Both the position numbers and the translations under genes were made by a program. Under the pieces are notes generated by a model. The model was not told the DNA's origin and made no database searches. It worked only from the letters and a program-made list of their open reading frames with translations. A DNA stretch of 64,000 nt from Takakia lepidozioides. Lineage: Eukaryota > Streptophyta > Takakiopsida > Takakiales > Takakiaceae. The DNA lies in NCBI GenBank assembly GCA_030704615.1, contig CM060734.1, forward strand, positions 48,872,042 through 48,936,041, written 5' to 3'. Positions 30,027-41,665 of this stretch are shown piece by piece (position 1 is the stretch's first letter; each line of letters opens with the position of its first letter).

Positions 30027-30863
30027 ATGGCAAGAGCCCGGAAACGAGGATGGACGCGGGTTTGTAGTGTGTATGGGTTGGAAGAGGCAAACATGGTGAT
30101 GGGTTTGTTGGTACAGGGAGCGGTGCTGGCAGGTGCCTCAGGCTTACTGGTATCGTTCTTTAAACCCGTGGCACGACTGCTTACAAGCTCTGCCAGGTTC
30201 GTGCCCTTGCAGGTCTGGAGTGTGCTCATGGGTTTTGGCATTGGAGTCCTAGCTCTCATGTCTCTGTGCTTCTTCGTCACAGCTGCAAACACTGTCTACA
30301 CTAGTGTGATTTTGTGCGACAAAGTTGCACACCGCATGTTGGATGTGGTAGAAAAATGGCGAGATGTTCAGACTGTGTTGGATGTTGGCTGCGGACGAGG
30401 TCTGCTTCTCAATACAGTAGCAATGCGGCTGAAGAAGGAAGGGGGCGGGGGAAGGGTAGTTGGTGTGGACCTCTGGCTGGACCGAGGTAGAACGATGGCA
30501 GGGACGCTGAAAACCTCAGCCATAGAGGGAACTCAGGAGTATGTGACCTGCAAGACGGGGGATGCTTGCAGTCTTCCTTTCACAGATGCGTGCTGTGATG
30601 TCGTCGTCTCAGCACTTCACCTAAGTAACTTGGGAGAGGAGTTCGGAAAGACGAGTGCAGCTGCGATGGCACAGAGAGGGAAAGCTTTGGAAGAGATCGT
30701 GCGGGTATTAAAGCCAGGGGGTCAGGGTATCATTTGGGACATGATGTACGCCCCTGAATATGTGCAAAAGTTCCAGGAGTTGGGAATGCTGGAGATCAAG
30801 TTGTCGGAACCCATATCCGCATACATGGTGCCCAGCCACATCTTGTCATTCAAAAAACCTTGA
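30027..30863 (+). CDS. Membrane-anchored class I SAM-dependent methyltransferase
   Basis: Intronless ATG-to-TGA frame of 278 aa. Residues about 24-45 and 62-96 are hydrophobic membrane segments (MGLLVQGAVLAGASGLLVSF; VLMGFGIGVLALMSLCFFV). The methyltransferase fold follows: motif I VLDVGCGRGLLL (117-128), VVGVDLW (144-150) for the acidic ribose-binding end of strand 2, TGDACSLPF (177-185), DVVVSALHLSNL (191-202) and EEIVRVLKPGGQGIIWDM (222-239). This motif set is typical of methyltransferase type 11 proteins. The arrangement of membrane helices followed by this fold is known to me from uncharacterised bacterial, fungal and plant proteins; the substrate is unknown. The start is chosen as the first ATG; Met24 is an alternative. 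Confidence 0.8.
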   Translation: MARARKRGWTRVCSVYGLEEANMVMGLLVQGAVLAGASGLLVSFFKPVARLLTSSARFVPLQVWSVLMGFGIGVLALMSLCFFVTAANTVYTSVILCDKVAHRMLDVVEKWRDVQTVLDVGCGRGLLLNTVAMRLKKEGGGGRVVGVDLWLDRGRTMAGTLKTSAIEGTQEYVTCKTGDACSLPFTDACCDVVVSALHLSNLGEEFGKTSAAAMAQRGKALEEIVRVLKPGGQGIIWDMMYAPEYVQKFQELGMLEIKLSEPISAYMVPSHILSFKKP

Positions 30864-31921
30864 AGTTGGTATTCTCAATGGCTGAGATCTTATTCCAGCT
30901 GCAATCCTGGAGGAAAATGCCAATCCAAAGGCCAAGAGAATTTTTGAGAGGAGTCAGGAGAGCTTGAAGCCTGTGTTTGTGATGAATCCAATGATCTGGA
31001 GATTCCAGGCTGAATGAATGAACGACTCTCGAGTTTCTGGCAGGAGTCAGGGCTCAAAACCATAGATTTAAGAACCTTAAACCCTGGACGTTGGGAAACG
31101 GATGACCATTCAAACTCTGCCATACCGTGCTTGTTACTTTTTCCTGGAACTGATGTCAGTTATAGAAGTTGAATGGAAGGACCGTGTCTTAGCTATTGAC
31201 CACTTTCGGATGCAAGGACACCTAACATGGGGCTATCATCAACTTCTTCAGCTTTCAGGAAGAGTCCATCTACCTAGGCTTTGTTTGATATTATTGTAAA
31301 ACGACTGGTGCATCCCTGTTGGTGATTCTCAGCAGTTTCAGATGTCTAATTGGAGCTGTAGTAAGAAGCCATGTGAGACTGTGCTGCCAATTTCTCTCCA
31401 TGCTTCATTACTCCACAGCTGAACAGAAAGAATTGGGTGGATCAGCATCAAACTGGAGAATTAAGGCATGACAGTGGACATGACTTGTTTCTTGTTGGGA
31501 TTTTAAGTTGTGAAATGTGTTTCAGAGTTTGAGGAAGTGATGTACACTGAGGGTTCCTCAAGTAGACCAAAGGATTACATCTTTCCAGAATTCGCTGCGA
31601 AGTTTGTTTACACTCTCCTCAAGAAAGAGTGTGTTGGCACTACAGAAGCCTAGGTTCAATCTAGGAGGACTGCCTGATACTGTTACAATCAATTACAGGG
31701 CAAGACAGATGTGATGATCCCTTGCTGAGAGAAGGATCACTACCAGAAAGCCTTAGGAGCACAAGAAATCCATTTTGTCAATTAACATCCTTTGAAGGAA
31801 ACACCGGACCGGCATGATGTTACTTGTAAGAATTGTGGGTGGACTGGTCCAAGTAATGGGACTGAAATTGGGGATCAGAAGCATTCCAAGGGATCATTTT
31901 CTATATGACGTGTAGGGGGGC
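30864..31921. other. Intergenic between methyltransferase and element B
   Basis: No gene recognised. It includes the likely methyltransferase 3' untranslated region. The boundary with element B is set by repeat B2 at 31922; the flanking bases show no target duplication that I can match. Confidence 0.4.
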
Positions 31922-32008
31922 TGTTGTGCGCATATGTATCGTTACACAACTACATCGCTATCCAAACTATACCACACATATATGGACAATAAAGTAGTCT
32001 GCCACAAT
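31922..32008 (-). repeat. Terminal repeat B2 of element B
   Basis: 87-bp counterpart of element A repeat B at the outer 3' end, on the minus strand (ATTGTGGCAGACTAC ... GCGCACAACA). Confidence 0.8.
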
Positions 32009-32358
32009 GGATAGAAAACTAAAATCACACTGTTGACACAAGAACATGAAATACAACACCATCACTCGTTAAACTAAGAGTCAAGCTAGGGGCACCCCAA
32101 GCTATGGGGACTCCACCCCACAACATCTTATTTTCCCTTCATAAGCACACTCAGATTCTAAGCAGTGAAGGAGCTCGGACGTGCAGGCTCAACTCGAGAG
32201 AGATGAGCTGCACGACTGACGCTCTCATGAAGATAAGATGGTTCAGGTGTCAAGCTAAACTTGACACCTGACTTAACACTTGAACTAAATCCAAGTGTTA
32301 AATACAAATAACTAGCTTTATTCTAGTTAGTTTCACACTGTGTTTATTTAACTTGACA
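32009..32358 (-). repeat. Terminal repeat A2 of element B
   Basis: 350-bp counterpart of element A repeat A, beginning TGTCAAGTTAAATAAACAC at 32358, diverged from the element A copy but collinear. Confidence 0.8.
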
Positions 32359-32360
32359 GC

Positions 32361-32446
32361 TGTCGTGCGCATACGTATCGCTACACAACTACACGTTGTC
32401 CAAACTACACCACACATATATGGACAATAAAGTAGTCTGCCACAAT
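32361..32446 (-). repeat. Terminal repeat B1 of element B
   Basis: 86-bp B repeat. The upstream polypurine tract AGGGGGGCG (minus, 32447-32455) and the junction to A2 (CACGACAGCTGTCAAG) are the same as in element A. Confidence 0.8.
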
Positions 32447-32702
32447 CGCCCCCCTAGCTGGTGGATAGGTCCATCTAACTCCAGAGCTACAAGATGTAAT
32501 AGCCACAGCCGTACTAAGTCCTCTATCACTGTCCCTATTGTACTCAAACTCTATAGACCAAGAGGCCGGGTACAAGAGTAGCCCCATCGTTAGTCGTCGT
32601 CTTGCAATCTGTGAACTTGAGCCAGGATCTCGTGTGTTCAAGGTCTCATAGTAGCTTGGCCTTGCATTTCTTGTTAGCCTTCCATGGTTGTATCCACTCC
32701 CA

Positions 32703-33587
32703 CTATCCAATGCAATGCGGACATAACCAATCCCCATCAGGAACCATCTCAAGAGGTGGAGTCAAACATCCCATATGCCAACCTCTAGAGTATCGATCAC
32801 ACACTAGCATGGTGGCTGTCCATCTAGCAAACCCACACAACATGCACCTCAAACTTGCAGGTATCACTGCCAGGTTTGGATCAATCCTGCCATCGACATT
32901 CGGAAAGTGACATGACGCACAATTACGCACATGGTCCTTCCAAGTTATGTCATCCCGACCCTCCAAGATCAAGACGCCTGAGGGCAATACCTCTCGAACC
33001 CTCAAAATAACACGTCCTGCAGTCACATCCAAGGTCGTAGGAGCAGTCTACTGCAGATAAACATAGTCACCAGGGTTAAATCTCCGGATCCCAGGACGAT
33101 AGCCCCCACCACGTATGATAGTATACCTCAACGTATCACGATGTTGTGCAATGGCAAGATTCTCGAAAGCCATGGGCATGACTTTCTTGAATAACTCTAC
33201 ACGCTGATCACATGCACGTGCCCACACGTCCGGATCATCAAGGTTAAGAACTATAGCAGCTTCTCTAGGAATGGATGCAGGCAAATCCGGCTTTCGGCCA
33301 AAGAGAAGAAAGTATGGTGAGAATGAGGCAAATGATGCTTGCTTGCTGAACTTGTAGCCCATGGCTAACCAAGGTAACTGAAGGTCCCAATCTCCTAGGT
33401 GTCCCTTCTGCAAGCCATATTTGCGCAAACCCCTCTTCGCTGTCTGAACAACCCTCTTTGCCAAGCCATCGGCCTCAGGATGATCCCGAGAAGTGGTGCG
33501 GTGGTCTACCAAGGCCTTGTCACATAACACCTGAAACTCTCCCAAGAACTCTCTCCCTTGGTCCGTGAGTACCTCAGCTGGAGCACC
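32703..33587 (-). pseudogene. Integrase C-terminal part and PHD finger of element B
   Basis: Frames 33602-33048 (GAPAEVLTDQGREF, GLAKRVVQTAKRGLRKYG) and 33032-32703 (PHD finger). The catalytic Glu region reads GLAKRV where element A has GLAERV, so the third catalytic residue is lost. The PHD finger has CDRY for CDRC. A stop near 33048 separates the two frames. Clearly inactive. Confidence 0.8.
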
Positions 33588-33592
33588 GAATC

Positions 33593-34319
33593 TATCGCGC
33601 ACCTCACTTCGGTAAGCTCCCCTTCAAGTCATAGTTACTCGCTTTGATGCGCGCGCCTAACTCCCAACCTGGCCGCCGGGCCAACTTGGAGCTTCGGCTG
33701 CTCACCGGGGCATAACGGTCCCCCTTCGTTCTCTCAATGAACCCTCCACCGATTTGGAACCAGCGGGAATTCCCTTTGGTAGTTGGCAGTCCGGAACAGC
33801 TCCCCACTCTTTGGTCGCTTTCCGGCTCGCTCGCTTACTCACTAGTTTTTGGTCACCAACGGGCTTGCACCGTTCTCGGGGTTACTACTCCCTATATATA
33901 CTTCTGTAGCTGTCCGCGGGGGTTTCACAACCAGCCATGCCATTTTATGGCGAACCACCACGAAAACCCTCGACTCCCAGTGATGAGTCGCGGTGAGTCT
34001 TGGCCCACTCACCACGGCCCTTATGGACCGTGATGAGTCCCAAGACTCCCCACGACTCCCACCACGAGGTCTCCGCCCCCATGGTGAGTCCTATGCCACC
34101 CCCACTAAGTCCCGCTAAGCTACCACCACCCCTTGTGGAGCCACCCCCACCGCAACCCGGTGTGCGGGGCTCCACCTAGTGAGCGCCTCCGCCTCCTTGA
34201 GTGCCTTGGGCACTCAAGGGTGCTTCAGCCCCCCGTACCTATCGCTGTCACTGCCCCCACCACAAGGGCAGCCCCTCATGTGTCCCGACCCCCTGCCCTC
34301 AAGGCAAAGGGCCGCGACA
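33593..34319 (-). mobile_element. 3' LTR of element C
   Basis: 727 bp, closely related to the array LTRs at 2498-6488. It starts TGTCGCGG at 34319 after the purine-rich GGTAGGGGTGTG and ends GCGCGATA at 33593, with the TA end also seen in the solo LTR at 2498. Confidence 0.85.
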
Positions 34320-35223
34320 CACACCCCTACCAACAGGGAGTCGATGTCCTCATCGACTTGTCCATTTTGTAGAAACGAACATCCAAGTTGTGGCGTTCCA
34401 CATCAAGGAGTTTGTTTCCGTACCATGGCGTCCCATGGCAAAGAACCAAACCCCACACTTGACTCTACTCTCCACTAGCTAGTTCGGCCGACTTCCTCCA
34501 AGTCCCGGCTAGGGGTGGAGTCTCTCAAGCTCCTCCCAGTGCACTCTTCTTGGCCTACTTCCAGGCCAAGGAACGATCCTCCCCGAGGATCGAATCGCCT
34601 TACTGCAAAAACATTGCTTGCGATCGCTCATGATGCCGCTTTTGGCATCACCTTGAGCAAGGGTTCACCTGGAACCCTCTTTGACTAGGAAGATAACCTT
34701 GAACCAACCGTGCGCCCCAATCACTACAATTGGGTCCGCCTTGGAATGCTGGCCTGAGGTACGGGAACACGCCGAAGCCGCACTACGATTTCGTCCCGAG
34801 GCTACACGATTATAGTACGTGAACGAAAGCACGTAGCTTCCGCGTTAGCCCGCACTACAAGGCAACCCCCTCGGTAGCGCAGTTATAGTATGCGCACGCG
34901 CCAGGTGCGCACTAGCACGTGAACTCCCAAAGAAGGCGCAAGTTTCCTTGTCCCTTGGATGGGGTCACCCGATTTCGGCACTACGCAAACACACGATTAA
35001 CCCAATTTACCTCTCCCACTTTTATAAGCTAGCATGCATTCTACACACTAGCCAACCATACCATGCATCACCATTCCAAACAAAATAGGACGCACAACAT
35101 TTGGAAGCCATTTCATTTATAACACGTTTTGTACCATACAAGTTTTTGCAATCGGATTCCTAAGCTAGCTAAGTTGGGCTAAGCATGCATTTCCTCCCCC
35201 ACGCTCCAAGGTTGATGTCCCCA
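34320..35223 (-). other. 3' untranslated region of element C
   Basis: About 900 bases between the integrase stop and the 3' LTR. No coding capacity seen. The polypurine tract is at the LTR border. Confidence 0.6.
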
Positions 35224-36447
35224 TCAACGCTTTTTCCGCTTTTGAGGTCGCCCTTCGAAAGCTGCAACCGTCTCGGATGCGTTTCCCATTTCTGAGGCAC
35301 GCACCCAAGATGCCTCCACATGATGATAGCCCTTCCATTTGATGAGATACTCTGTTTCTCGGTTCTTGAACCTCCTCGACTTAAGTATTGCCTCCACCTC
35401 GTACTCAGGTTCATTTTCATGATCCAACAGCATAGGTGGCGGACGCAACACTTGATGCCGATTCGGACGCGCTTCATCTTTGAAGTAAGGCTTCAAAAGG
35501 GAGACATGGAATACTGGGTGCACCTTGCTGTTTGCCGGCAGCTCCAATTCATACACATCCTCATTCATGACTTTCCGAATGCGAAAGGGTCCCGCATACG
35601 GAGGTACGAACTTCGGACTCACTTCCGGAGGTAGTCGGAAATTCTTGATGTTCAACCAGACCTCCGTGCATGCCTCAAACTTTACTTCCCTCCGCTTCCG
35701 ATTCGCCTGCCTTTCATACCGTTTCCTAGTTTTGGCAATGTTGTACTTTGCGAGCTTCAACAAACGCTCGCGTTCTTCCAGTACCGCCGCTACTGCCGGT
35801 TCCTCAACGTCCTGGGCGGCCCAACTTGTCGGCACCAGAGGTGCTTTTCCATAGACTAATACAAAAGGGGAAACTCCCGTTGCAGAGTGTTTTGTGTTAT
35901 TATAACAGAACTCTGCCGCGTCTAAGTGTTCCACCCAGTCTGTTTGGTTTGCCGACACATAATTCCGCAAGATCTGCTTCACTACGGAATTCACTCTTTT
36001 TGTTTGGCCGTCGGTCGTAGGTCGGAAGGCGGTGCTCATCTTCAGCCTCGTCCCCATCTTCTTCCAAAGTGCCCTCCAAAATTTACTCGTAAACTTTGGA
36101 TCGCGGTCCGAGACAATATCCTTCGGGACTCCATGATGCTTTAAGACGTGGGCGAAGTAAAGTCGCCCTGTCTCCTGCACCGTTGCCGTCTCCTTGGTGG
36201 GGATGAAATGGCCCATTTTACTGAACCTATCCACCACCACCATGATTGCATCGAATCCTTTTGACAGCGGCATAGCAGTCATGAAATCCATCAAGACGCT
36301 TTCCCAAGTCCCCTCTGGAATCAGCAAGGGTTGTAACAGCCCCGCTTGCTTTTTGTACTCGCTCCGGTTTTGTTGGCATGTGGTGCATGTCTTGACATAC
36401 TCCTCTGCCTCCTCCCTCAGTTTAGGCCAGAAATACTCTTTCTTCAA
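35224..36447 (-). CDS. Integrase with chromodomain (element C)
   Basis: 407 codons open. It begins with the zinc-region tail (MKKEYFWPKLREEAEEYVKTCTTCQQ), then the catalytic core (VLMDFMTAMPLSKGFDAIMV, DIVSDRDPKFTSKFWRALW, TTDGQTKRVNSVVKQILRNY) and GPFRIRKVMNEDVYELELP. It ends with a chromodomain (EPEYEVEAILKSRRFKN, EYLIKWKGYHHVEASWV). The catalytic Glu position reads TDGQTKRV where TERV is usual, so the enzyme is probably dead. The chromodomain normally directs chromoviruses to methylated histone H3. Confidence 0.88.
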   Translation of the reverse strand: MKKEYFWPKLREEAEEYVKTCTTCQQNRSEYKKQAGLLQPLLIPEGTWESVLMDFMTAMPLSKGFDAIMVVVDRFSKMGHFIPTKETATVQETGRLYFAHVLKHHGVPKDIVSDRDPKFTSKFWRALWKKMGTRLKMSTAFRPTTDGQTKRVNSVVKQILRNYVSANQTDWVEHLDAAEFCYNNTKHSATGVSPFVLVYGKAPLVPTSWAAQDVEEPAVAAVLEERERLLKLAKYNIAKTRKRYERQANRKRREVKFEACTEVWLNIKNFRLPPEVSPKFVPPYAGPFRIRKVMNEDVYELELPANSKVHPVFHVSLLKPYFKDEARPNRHQVLRPPPMLLDHENEPEYEVEAILKSRRFKNRETEYLIKWKGYHHVEASWVRASEMGNASETVAAFEGRPQKRKKR

Positions 36448-36595
36448 GAGTGCCGCAGTGCGCTTGGCTCCGCCGTGGCCCGCAAGCGGGCTATCATGGC
36501 ATTATCTCAAGAGGCTATCTCTGATCCCTCCCTTTGGCACGTAGAGACGCTTTTGCTTATACCGGAGCAGTCCATTTTGCAAGTGGAACTGCGAT

Positions 36596-38046
36596 TTAAA
36601 CCCCCATCCTCAAGTCCTGCATCACGGACTTCGCCAGCTCATCCTTCTGGCAAGCCTTTCGGATCTTCCTTTGGAGCGCCGTCTCGCCCTTGTACGCCAA
36701 CAAGAGCTGCTGCTTTCTACTTAAAGCATCGGCCACCACGTTGTCTCGTCCCGGTTTGTACTGGATATCCACGTCGAACACTGCCAAAGTATCTTGCCAC
36801 CTAAGTTGTTTGGGGACAACTTGGGCTGCGTGGCAAAATACTTCACCGTGACATTGTCCGTGAATACCTTCACTGGGTTGGAACCAACATAGTGGCGCCA
36901 AAGCTCAAGACAGTGCACCACCGCCTTCATCTCTTTCTCGTACGCCGGCCACCGTCGCTCCACTTCATTCAGTTTCTTACTTTCGTAAGCCACTGGACGT
37001 CCATCTTACATCAGTACACCCCCAATCGCGAAGTCCGACGCATCTGTATGTATCTCGAACAGACGATCGAACTCCGGGATTTTCAAGACTGGAGCTTCCG
37101 CCATCCGCTGCTTCAATTCAGCAAAAGCTTGGCCACACAAGATGTTCCATACCCAGACTTTGGATTTACACAGAAGGTCTGACAACGGCCCCGCGATCTT
37201 GGCGAAATTTCTCACATACTTCCGGTAATAGGAGGCGAGTCCTAGGAAGGATCGCACTCCCGGGACCGAAGTCGGAGGCTCCCAGTCCAGAATCGCCCTC
37301 ACCTTTCTGTCATCCAATTTGATCCCAACCTGTGTAATCACATGCCCCAGGAACTCCACTTTTGTGACCCCGAATTCGCACTTTGAAGCTTTGGCATACA
37401 GCTTCCCTTCTCGCAATTTTTGGAACACCCTTTTCAGGTGCTCCAGGTGCTCCTTCTTTGTTTTCGAGTACACCAAGATGTCATCGATGTACACGATTAC
37501 AAAGTCATCCAACCACTCTTGGAAAAGGCTGTTCATCAGCGTGCTAAATGTTGCTGGTGCATTGGTGAGCCCAAAAGGCATTACCAAGAACTCATATGAA
37601 CCATACCTTGTCCTGCACGCGGTCTTCTCCTCATCTCCTTCCACCACCCGAATTTGATGATAGCCGGAGCGCAAGTCGATCCGGCTGAAATACTTCGCTC
37701 CTGCCAACCGATCGAAGAGGTCGTCGATCCTTGGCAAAGGGTACCGGTTTTTGATAGTCACCTTATTCAGAGCCCTGTAATCGACACACATCCGCAGCGT
37801 CCCATCCTTCTTGTCTGCAAATAGCACCGGGGCTCCGTAAGATGACTTACTCGGCCGGATGTACCCCTTTGACATTAGATCCTTGAGCTGAGTCTTCAGC
37901 TCAACCAACTCCCTGTGGCTCAACCAGTAGGGTGCCTTGGCAGGCGGTTCCGATCCCGATATCACCTCAATCTTGTGGTCAACTCCTCTTCGCGGTGGCA
38001 AACCGCTTGGTAAATCCTCCGGCATCACATCCTGGTATTTCTCCAA
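36596..38046 (-). pseudogene. Reverse transcriptase-RNase H of element C
   Basis: Frame 38046-37006 carries RT with [47 protein letters not shown] and active site [10 protein letters not shown], then the start of RNase H ([17 protein letters not shown]). Stops and shifts at about 37005 and 36720-36900 break RNase H, which continues as YESKKLNEVERRWPAYEKEM and WQDTLAVFDVDIQYKPGRDN. Confidence 0.88.
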
Positions 38047-38166
38047 AATCCCCTTGATCCAATCTGGGCTCGGCTCCCCATCGCCTTCTCCTCACTTCTC
38101 TAATGTAGAGCAAAAACTGGGGCTCGTGTGCCTCCTCCACGGCCCACTCCCTTGCTGACAGAAGGT

Positions 38167-38559
38167 TTATTCGCCCTCCCACGGGTTGGGCATTTCCGAC
38201 ACTCGTAAGACCTCGCCACCATTCCCACATGGCAGCGTGACTACTCTCTTGCGGCCATCTATGACCGCTCCGGATTTGCTAAAAAAGGTCATCCCCAAAA
38301 TGAGATCCACTCCATCGATCTCACAGATGGTGAAGTTCTCACGTCCCTCCCAACTCCCCAGTTGAAGAGGAACATCAAACGCCAACCTTGTCGCCAATTG
38401 CGGTTCTCCTTTGGCAGAACGCACCTCAATAGAGGCCCCCACGTCACTTGTCGGGAGTCCCAGCTTTTGTGCCGTTGCCGGTGTCATGAAGGAGTGCGAC
38501 GCTCCTGTGTCCACCAACAACGACACATTAGTTCCGGATATTATCCCATCCACGAACAA
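38167..38559 (-). pseudogene. Protease region of element C
   Basis: Retropepsin-type LLVDTGASHSFMTPATAQKL and ICEIDGVDLILGMTF. A shift near 38170-38200 separates it from the RT frame. Confidence 0.8.
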
Positions 38560-39269
38560 TAACTGACTCCCTTTTCGTAAGGCTCCAGTTCCTGATACAA
38601 CTCACAAGAAAATTTGCCTACCTTGCAAGTCCTGGCGACCACCGCTTCCACCAAGCGACTGATGGTATCTTCCGACAGCTCCGTGGTCGCCCGAGTCATG
38701 TTCAATTGTCGGGGCTTCGTGCACTTCTTGGCCATGTGCCCGGGCTCTCCGCAATTGAAACACACTCCATCAAAGGTCGCCTTCTGTCCGCCATAAGCCG
38801 CTCCACCCGCTTTTCTTTTCGAAGCACCGGGTGCCGCCTTGACGTATGAAGGCCCTCCCTTCGATTTCCACGTGCCATTGTCGCCGCGTGGCCTATCCCA
38901 CTTCTTTTCCGGTCGGAAGGAGTCACCTTCCCGCCGGGTCTTCTTGTGGTTCAGCTCCGTACGGCCTTGTCTCTCACCCCTAGGGACATCCGAGAAACAT
39001 TTAGCCCTCTCAATTGCCTCGTTCAAAGTCTTGGGTGGCTTCTCCTCCAACTTCCGCCTGGCCCATGGGGCCAGTCCCGCCACAAAGTTGAAGACCATTT
39101 CTGGTTCTGCCATGTCCGCGACTTCGAGCAACAGCACATTGAAAGCCTGGACATACCCCCGAATGTCATCTGTTTGCTTCAAATTCCTCATCTTGTCCCG
39201 GGCAAGCCAGGACGCGTTGAGGGGCACAAACTGTCTCTTCATCAATTCCTTGAACCCACTCCAATTCAA
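38541..39269 (-). pseudogene. Gag of element C, 5' truncated
   Basis: 242 codons of Gag (FVPLNASWLARDKMRNLKQ, RGYVQAFNVLLLEVADMAEP) with zinc knuckle CFNCGEPGHMAKKC. The N-terminal part found in the 2.5-6.5 kb array is deleted. It overlaps the protease frame in another phase. Confidence 0.82.
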
Positions 39270-39301
39270 GGTTTCCGGGCTTGGGCCTCGGTCGTGAAGG
39301 C

Positions 39302-39386
39302 GTACCTATCGCTGCCACTGCCCCCACCATAGGGGCAGCCCCTCATGTGTCCCGACCCCCTACCCTCAAGGCAAAGGGCCGCGACA
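39302..39386 (-). mobile_element. Truncated 5' LTR of element C
   Basis: First 85 bp of the LTR (TGTCGCGGCCC...), joined directly to gag by an internal deletion. Confidence 0.8.
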
Positions 39387-41665
39387 GAATCGGCTAAGTA
39401 CACAATCCAAGAATGCATACGCAGCTCCCTCACTAGCCTTATCACGCAAGACCCGCAGTGGCCGGTACCTCTTGCCTACCGGTCCACTCAAACATAAAAT
39501 GTCATCCTGGTTGTCTAACATGACAACTCCAGGTGTCACCATGGCGCGCTCAATGGCTGGCCTAGCTGGCAGTTCCATCAACCTGGCAGCTGCAGCTTGC
39601 CATGGCGCCGACGTGGCAGTCTTGACCCTCAAATCCGAGGATCCCTCCGGCACTACACCTCCCACTATCTCCGCAGAAGATGAAGTAACCTCGCCACTCT
39701 CATAGAGTGTAGCTGCCAGCCTGAACACCTCAGCTGGTCTTACCCCCGGCGTCGCAATCATGGTAGCCGAGAACAATGGAGCCTGGCACACAGATGTGGC
39801 CGCTCCTAGCAGCACACTAGCTGCCGTAGCCTTGGCAACACTAGGTAGTGGTGCTACCCGTGTAGCTCTCCCCAATGGCATAGTAACCTCCGCCTCGGTA
39901 ACAGTCGGGCGAGAACTAGGTGCCATGGATGGCGTCGACACTGTCTCCGCCAATGTGAATGACTGAGGAAGCCTAGCCTGACGGCTTGCCTCCCCACGCT
40001 GTGGATCCAACTCCACCTCTGCACCTCGTGGCTCAGGAACTCGTGGTGCTCCTCGAGTCACGGCTGCAGCAGACTCCACCTGCACTAGTGGTAGTGCTGC
40101 TCCACACATGAATCCCATGCCTCCCATATCTCCTCCCTCAGGAGCAGGAGGTGGACCATCCGGCCTTAGAGCCGGTACCACCTGAGCTGTAGCCATGGCA
40201 GCGAGCCTCTGCTCTAGCTGCTGAAGCCGGTTGGCCATGCCTTGGTCAACACCCTGACCTCCGCGTCCTTGGCCATGTTGAGCTTGCCCTTGGCCTGCAC
40301 CTCGTGGCTGGCCACCTCGTCCTCTCTGGGCTGCTCCACCTCGCCCCCGGCCACCATTGTTCCCTTGGAACTGGCCTGGGCGCAACTCATGATGCAAACC
40401 ATAACACTGGGCTTCTCCATGCCCGTGCTTGCCACAATGCCCACACTTCAACTGTGCAGGCTGTGCATGTGTCGGCCTTTTGCCTCCCTCTGGGCAATCC
40501 TTCTTGACATGGGGTCCTCCACATGTCCAGCACACCACATCCGCCCGTTGTTGGCCAGCAAATGAAGGGAGAGACCCCTGCATCTGAGGTCCTCTCTGCC
40601 CTTCCCTGAGCTTCACCTGAGCCCCCTTGTTGCCTTGAGCACGTTGAGGTAGTGGTTGGCTAGGAGCACCACTACCCTGTGGTGTCTCCTTAGCAAATCC
40701 CACCATGACTGCACTCGTTCCTCCACCATGTTGAGCTCTATCCGCTCTGCCAGCAAAAACACATTTGCTAAGGTGGGTTGGGCCGCTTGTAGGAGAGTTG
40801 CATCCCGCACCCTTCTCCTCAGCTCCTTGTCCAATATCCCGTACCAGAATTAGACTGCCTGAGCTTCCGTAACCCCTTGGGTTACATTTATCAAGCGCCT
40901 CATGCGAGTGAAAGCCTCCCTCAAGCTCTCGGTCGGCTTCCGTTGGAACTCTTGCAAGCTCCGCAACTTCTCTGTCCTCACCCCTTGGTAGTTCCCTCTC
41001 AATTCTTTGAAGAACTCCACAACAGGGTTGAAGGCAGGCACGGGTGCTAGTGCTGGTGCGGTAGTGGCTTGGGTGGACGTCGTAGCTACTGTACCACCAG
41101 TCCCACTAGTCCCACTGCTACTTGCTGAAGCTGCCGGTGCAGCGGTAGGTGTAGCCACTGCCCTCATGGCTCTAGTGCCCCTAGTGATGGAGACATAGTC
41201 GGGTGACTAGTACATCATCCACTCCTCGATCTCAACCTCATGCCCCCGCCTGAACTCATGGTAATCATCCATAGGCGGCCCCTCAAGGTGCTGAAACAGC
41301 CCTTTCCATGCCATGAACGGCGTAAATAGTTGTGGATTGCGCATTTGCTGCAAATCACACCAACTATCAAACTCTTGGATAAAATCATCCAACTCGATGG
41401 TGCCCACCGCCCCAGAGTACCTTCGTGGCCCCTTGGTAGCTCCATACATCTCCTCCATTGTGTCCCACAACAATGGCAAAGAAACAACTTGCACCGCCGG
41501 TATGAGTCCTCCTGATTCACAATCCGAATCATAACCTTCCGTAGAAGACACAGGAGGTGAAGGTGGCCTAAACCGCACACCTCGTCTCGTGTACCCACTA
41601 GTATCGCTAGTGCTCGAACCGGCACTGTCCCCAGCAACTAGTGACACCTCCGTGTTGACACCCAA
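39387..41665 (-). pseudogene. Gag of element B joined to integrase
   Basis: Frames 41665-41207, 41167-40850, 40834-40613 and 40706-39387 together follow element A Gag: TRRGVRFRPPSPP, IELDDFIQEFDSW, SLREAFTRMRRL, knuckles CWTCGGPHVKKDC and CGHCGKHGHGEAQC, RG-rich tract, then MGFMCGAALPL. After GKRYRPLRVL the sequence jumps to DKASEGAAYAFLDCVLSRF of integrase. A possible 3-base match (TTG) sits at the junction. As in element A, no in-frame ATG precedes the conserved N-terminus. Confidence 0.85.

Larger units (their letters stand above)
33593..39386 (-). mobile_element. Element C: Ty3/gypsy chromovirus nested in element B
   Basis: Minus-strand element with target repeat GAATC on both sides. The 3' LTR is 33593-34319; the 5' LTR is reduced to its first 85 bp (39302-39386), because a deletion removed the rest of the LTR, the primer-binding site and the gag start. 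Gag, protease, RT-RNase H and integrase-chromodomain are recognisable. It belongs to the same family as element 1 and the LTR array at 891-6488. Confidence 0.9.
31922..41665 (-). mobile_element. Element B: deleted relative of element A, with nested chromovirus
   Basis: Minus-strand member of the element A family, read from about 41665 down. Gag (41665-39387) is joined directly to integrase because protease, DNMT, RT and RNase H are deleted (junction near 39440: GGGTCTTG then GTGATAAGGCT). It is interrupted at the integrase by element C with the 5-bp repeat GAATC (33588-33592 and 39387-39391). The 3' end keeps integrase C-terminus, PHD finger, polypurine tract and the B1-A2-B2 repeat order. 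Many stops and shifts make it older than element A. Its 5' terminal repeat is uncertain (see 42830-44641). Confidence 0.8.

Noticed and set aside
29659-30090. 143-codon minus-strand frame overlapping the methyltransferase start
   Set aside because: Overlaps a well-supported gene and has no domain features.
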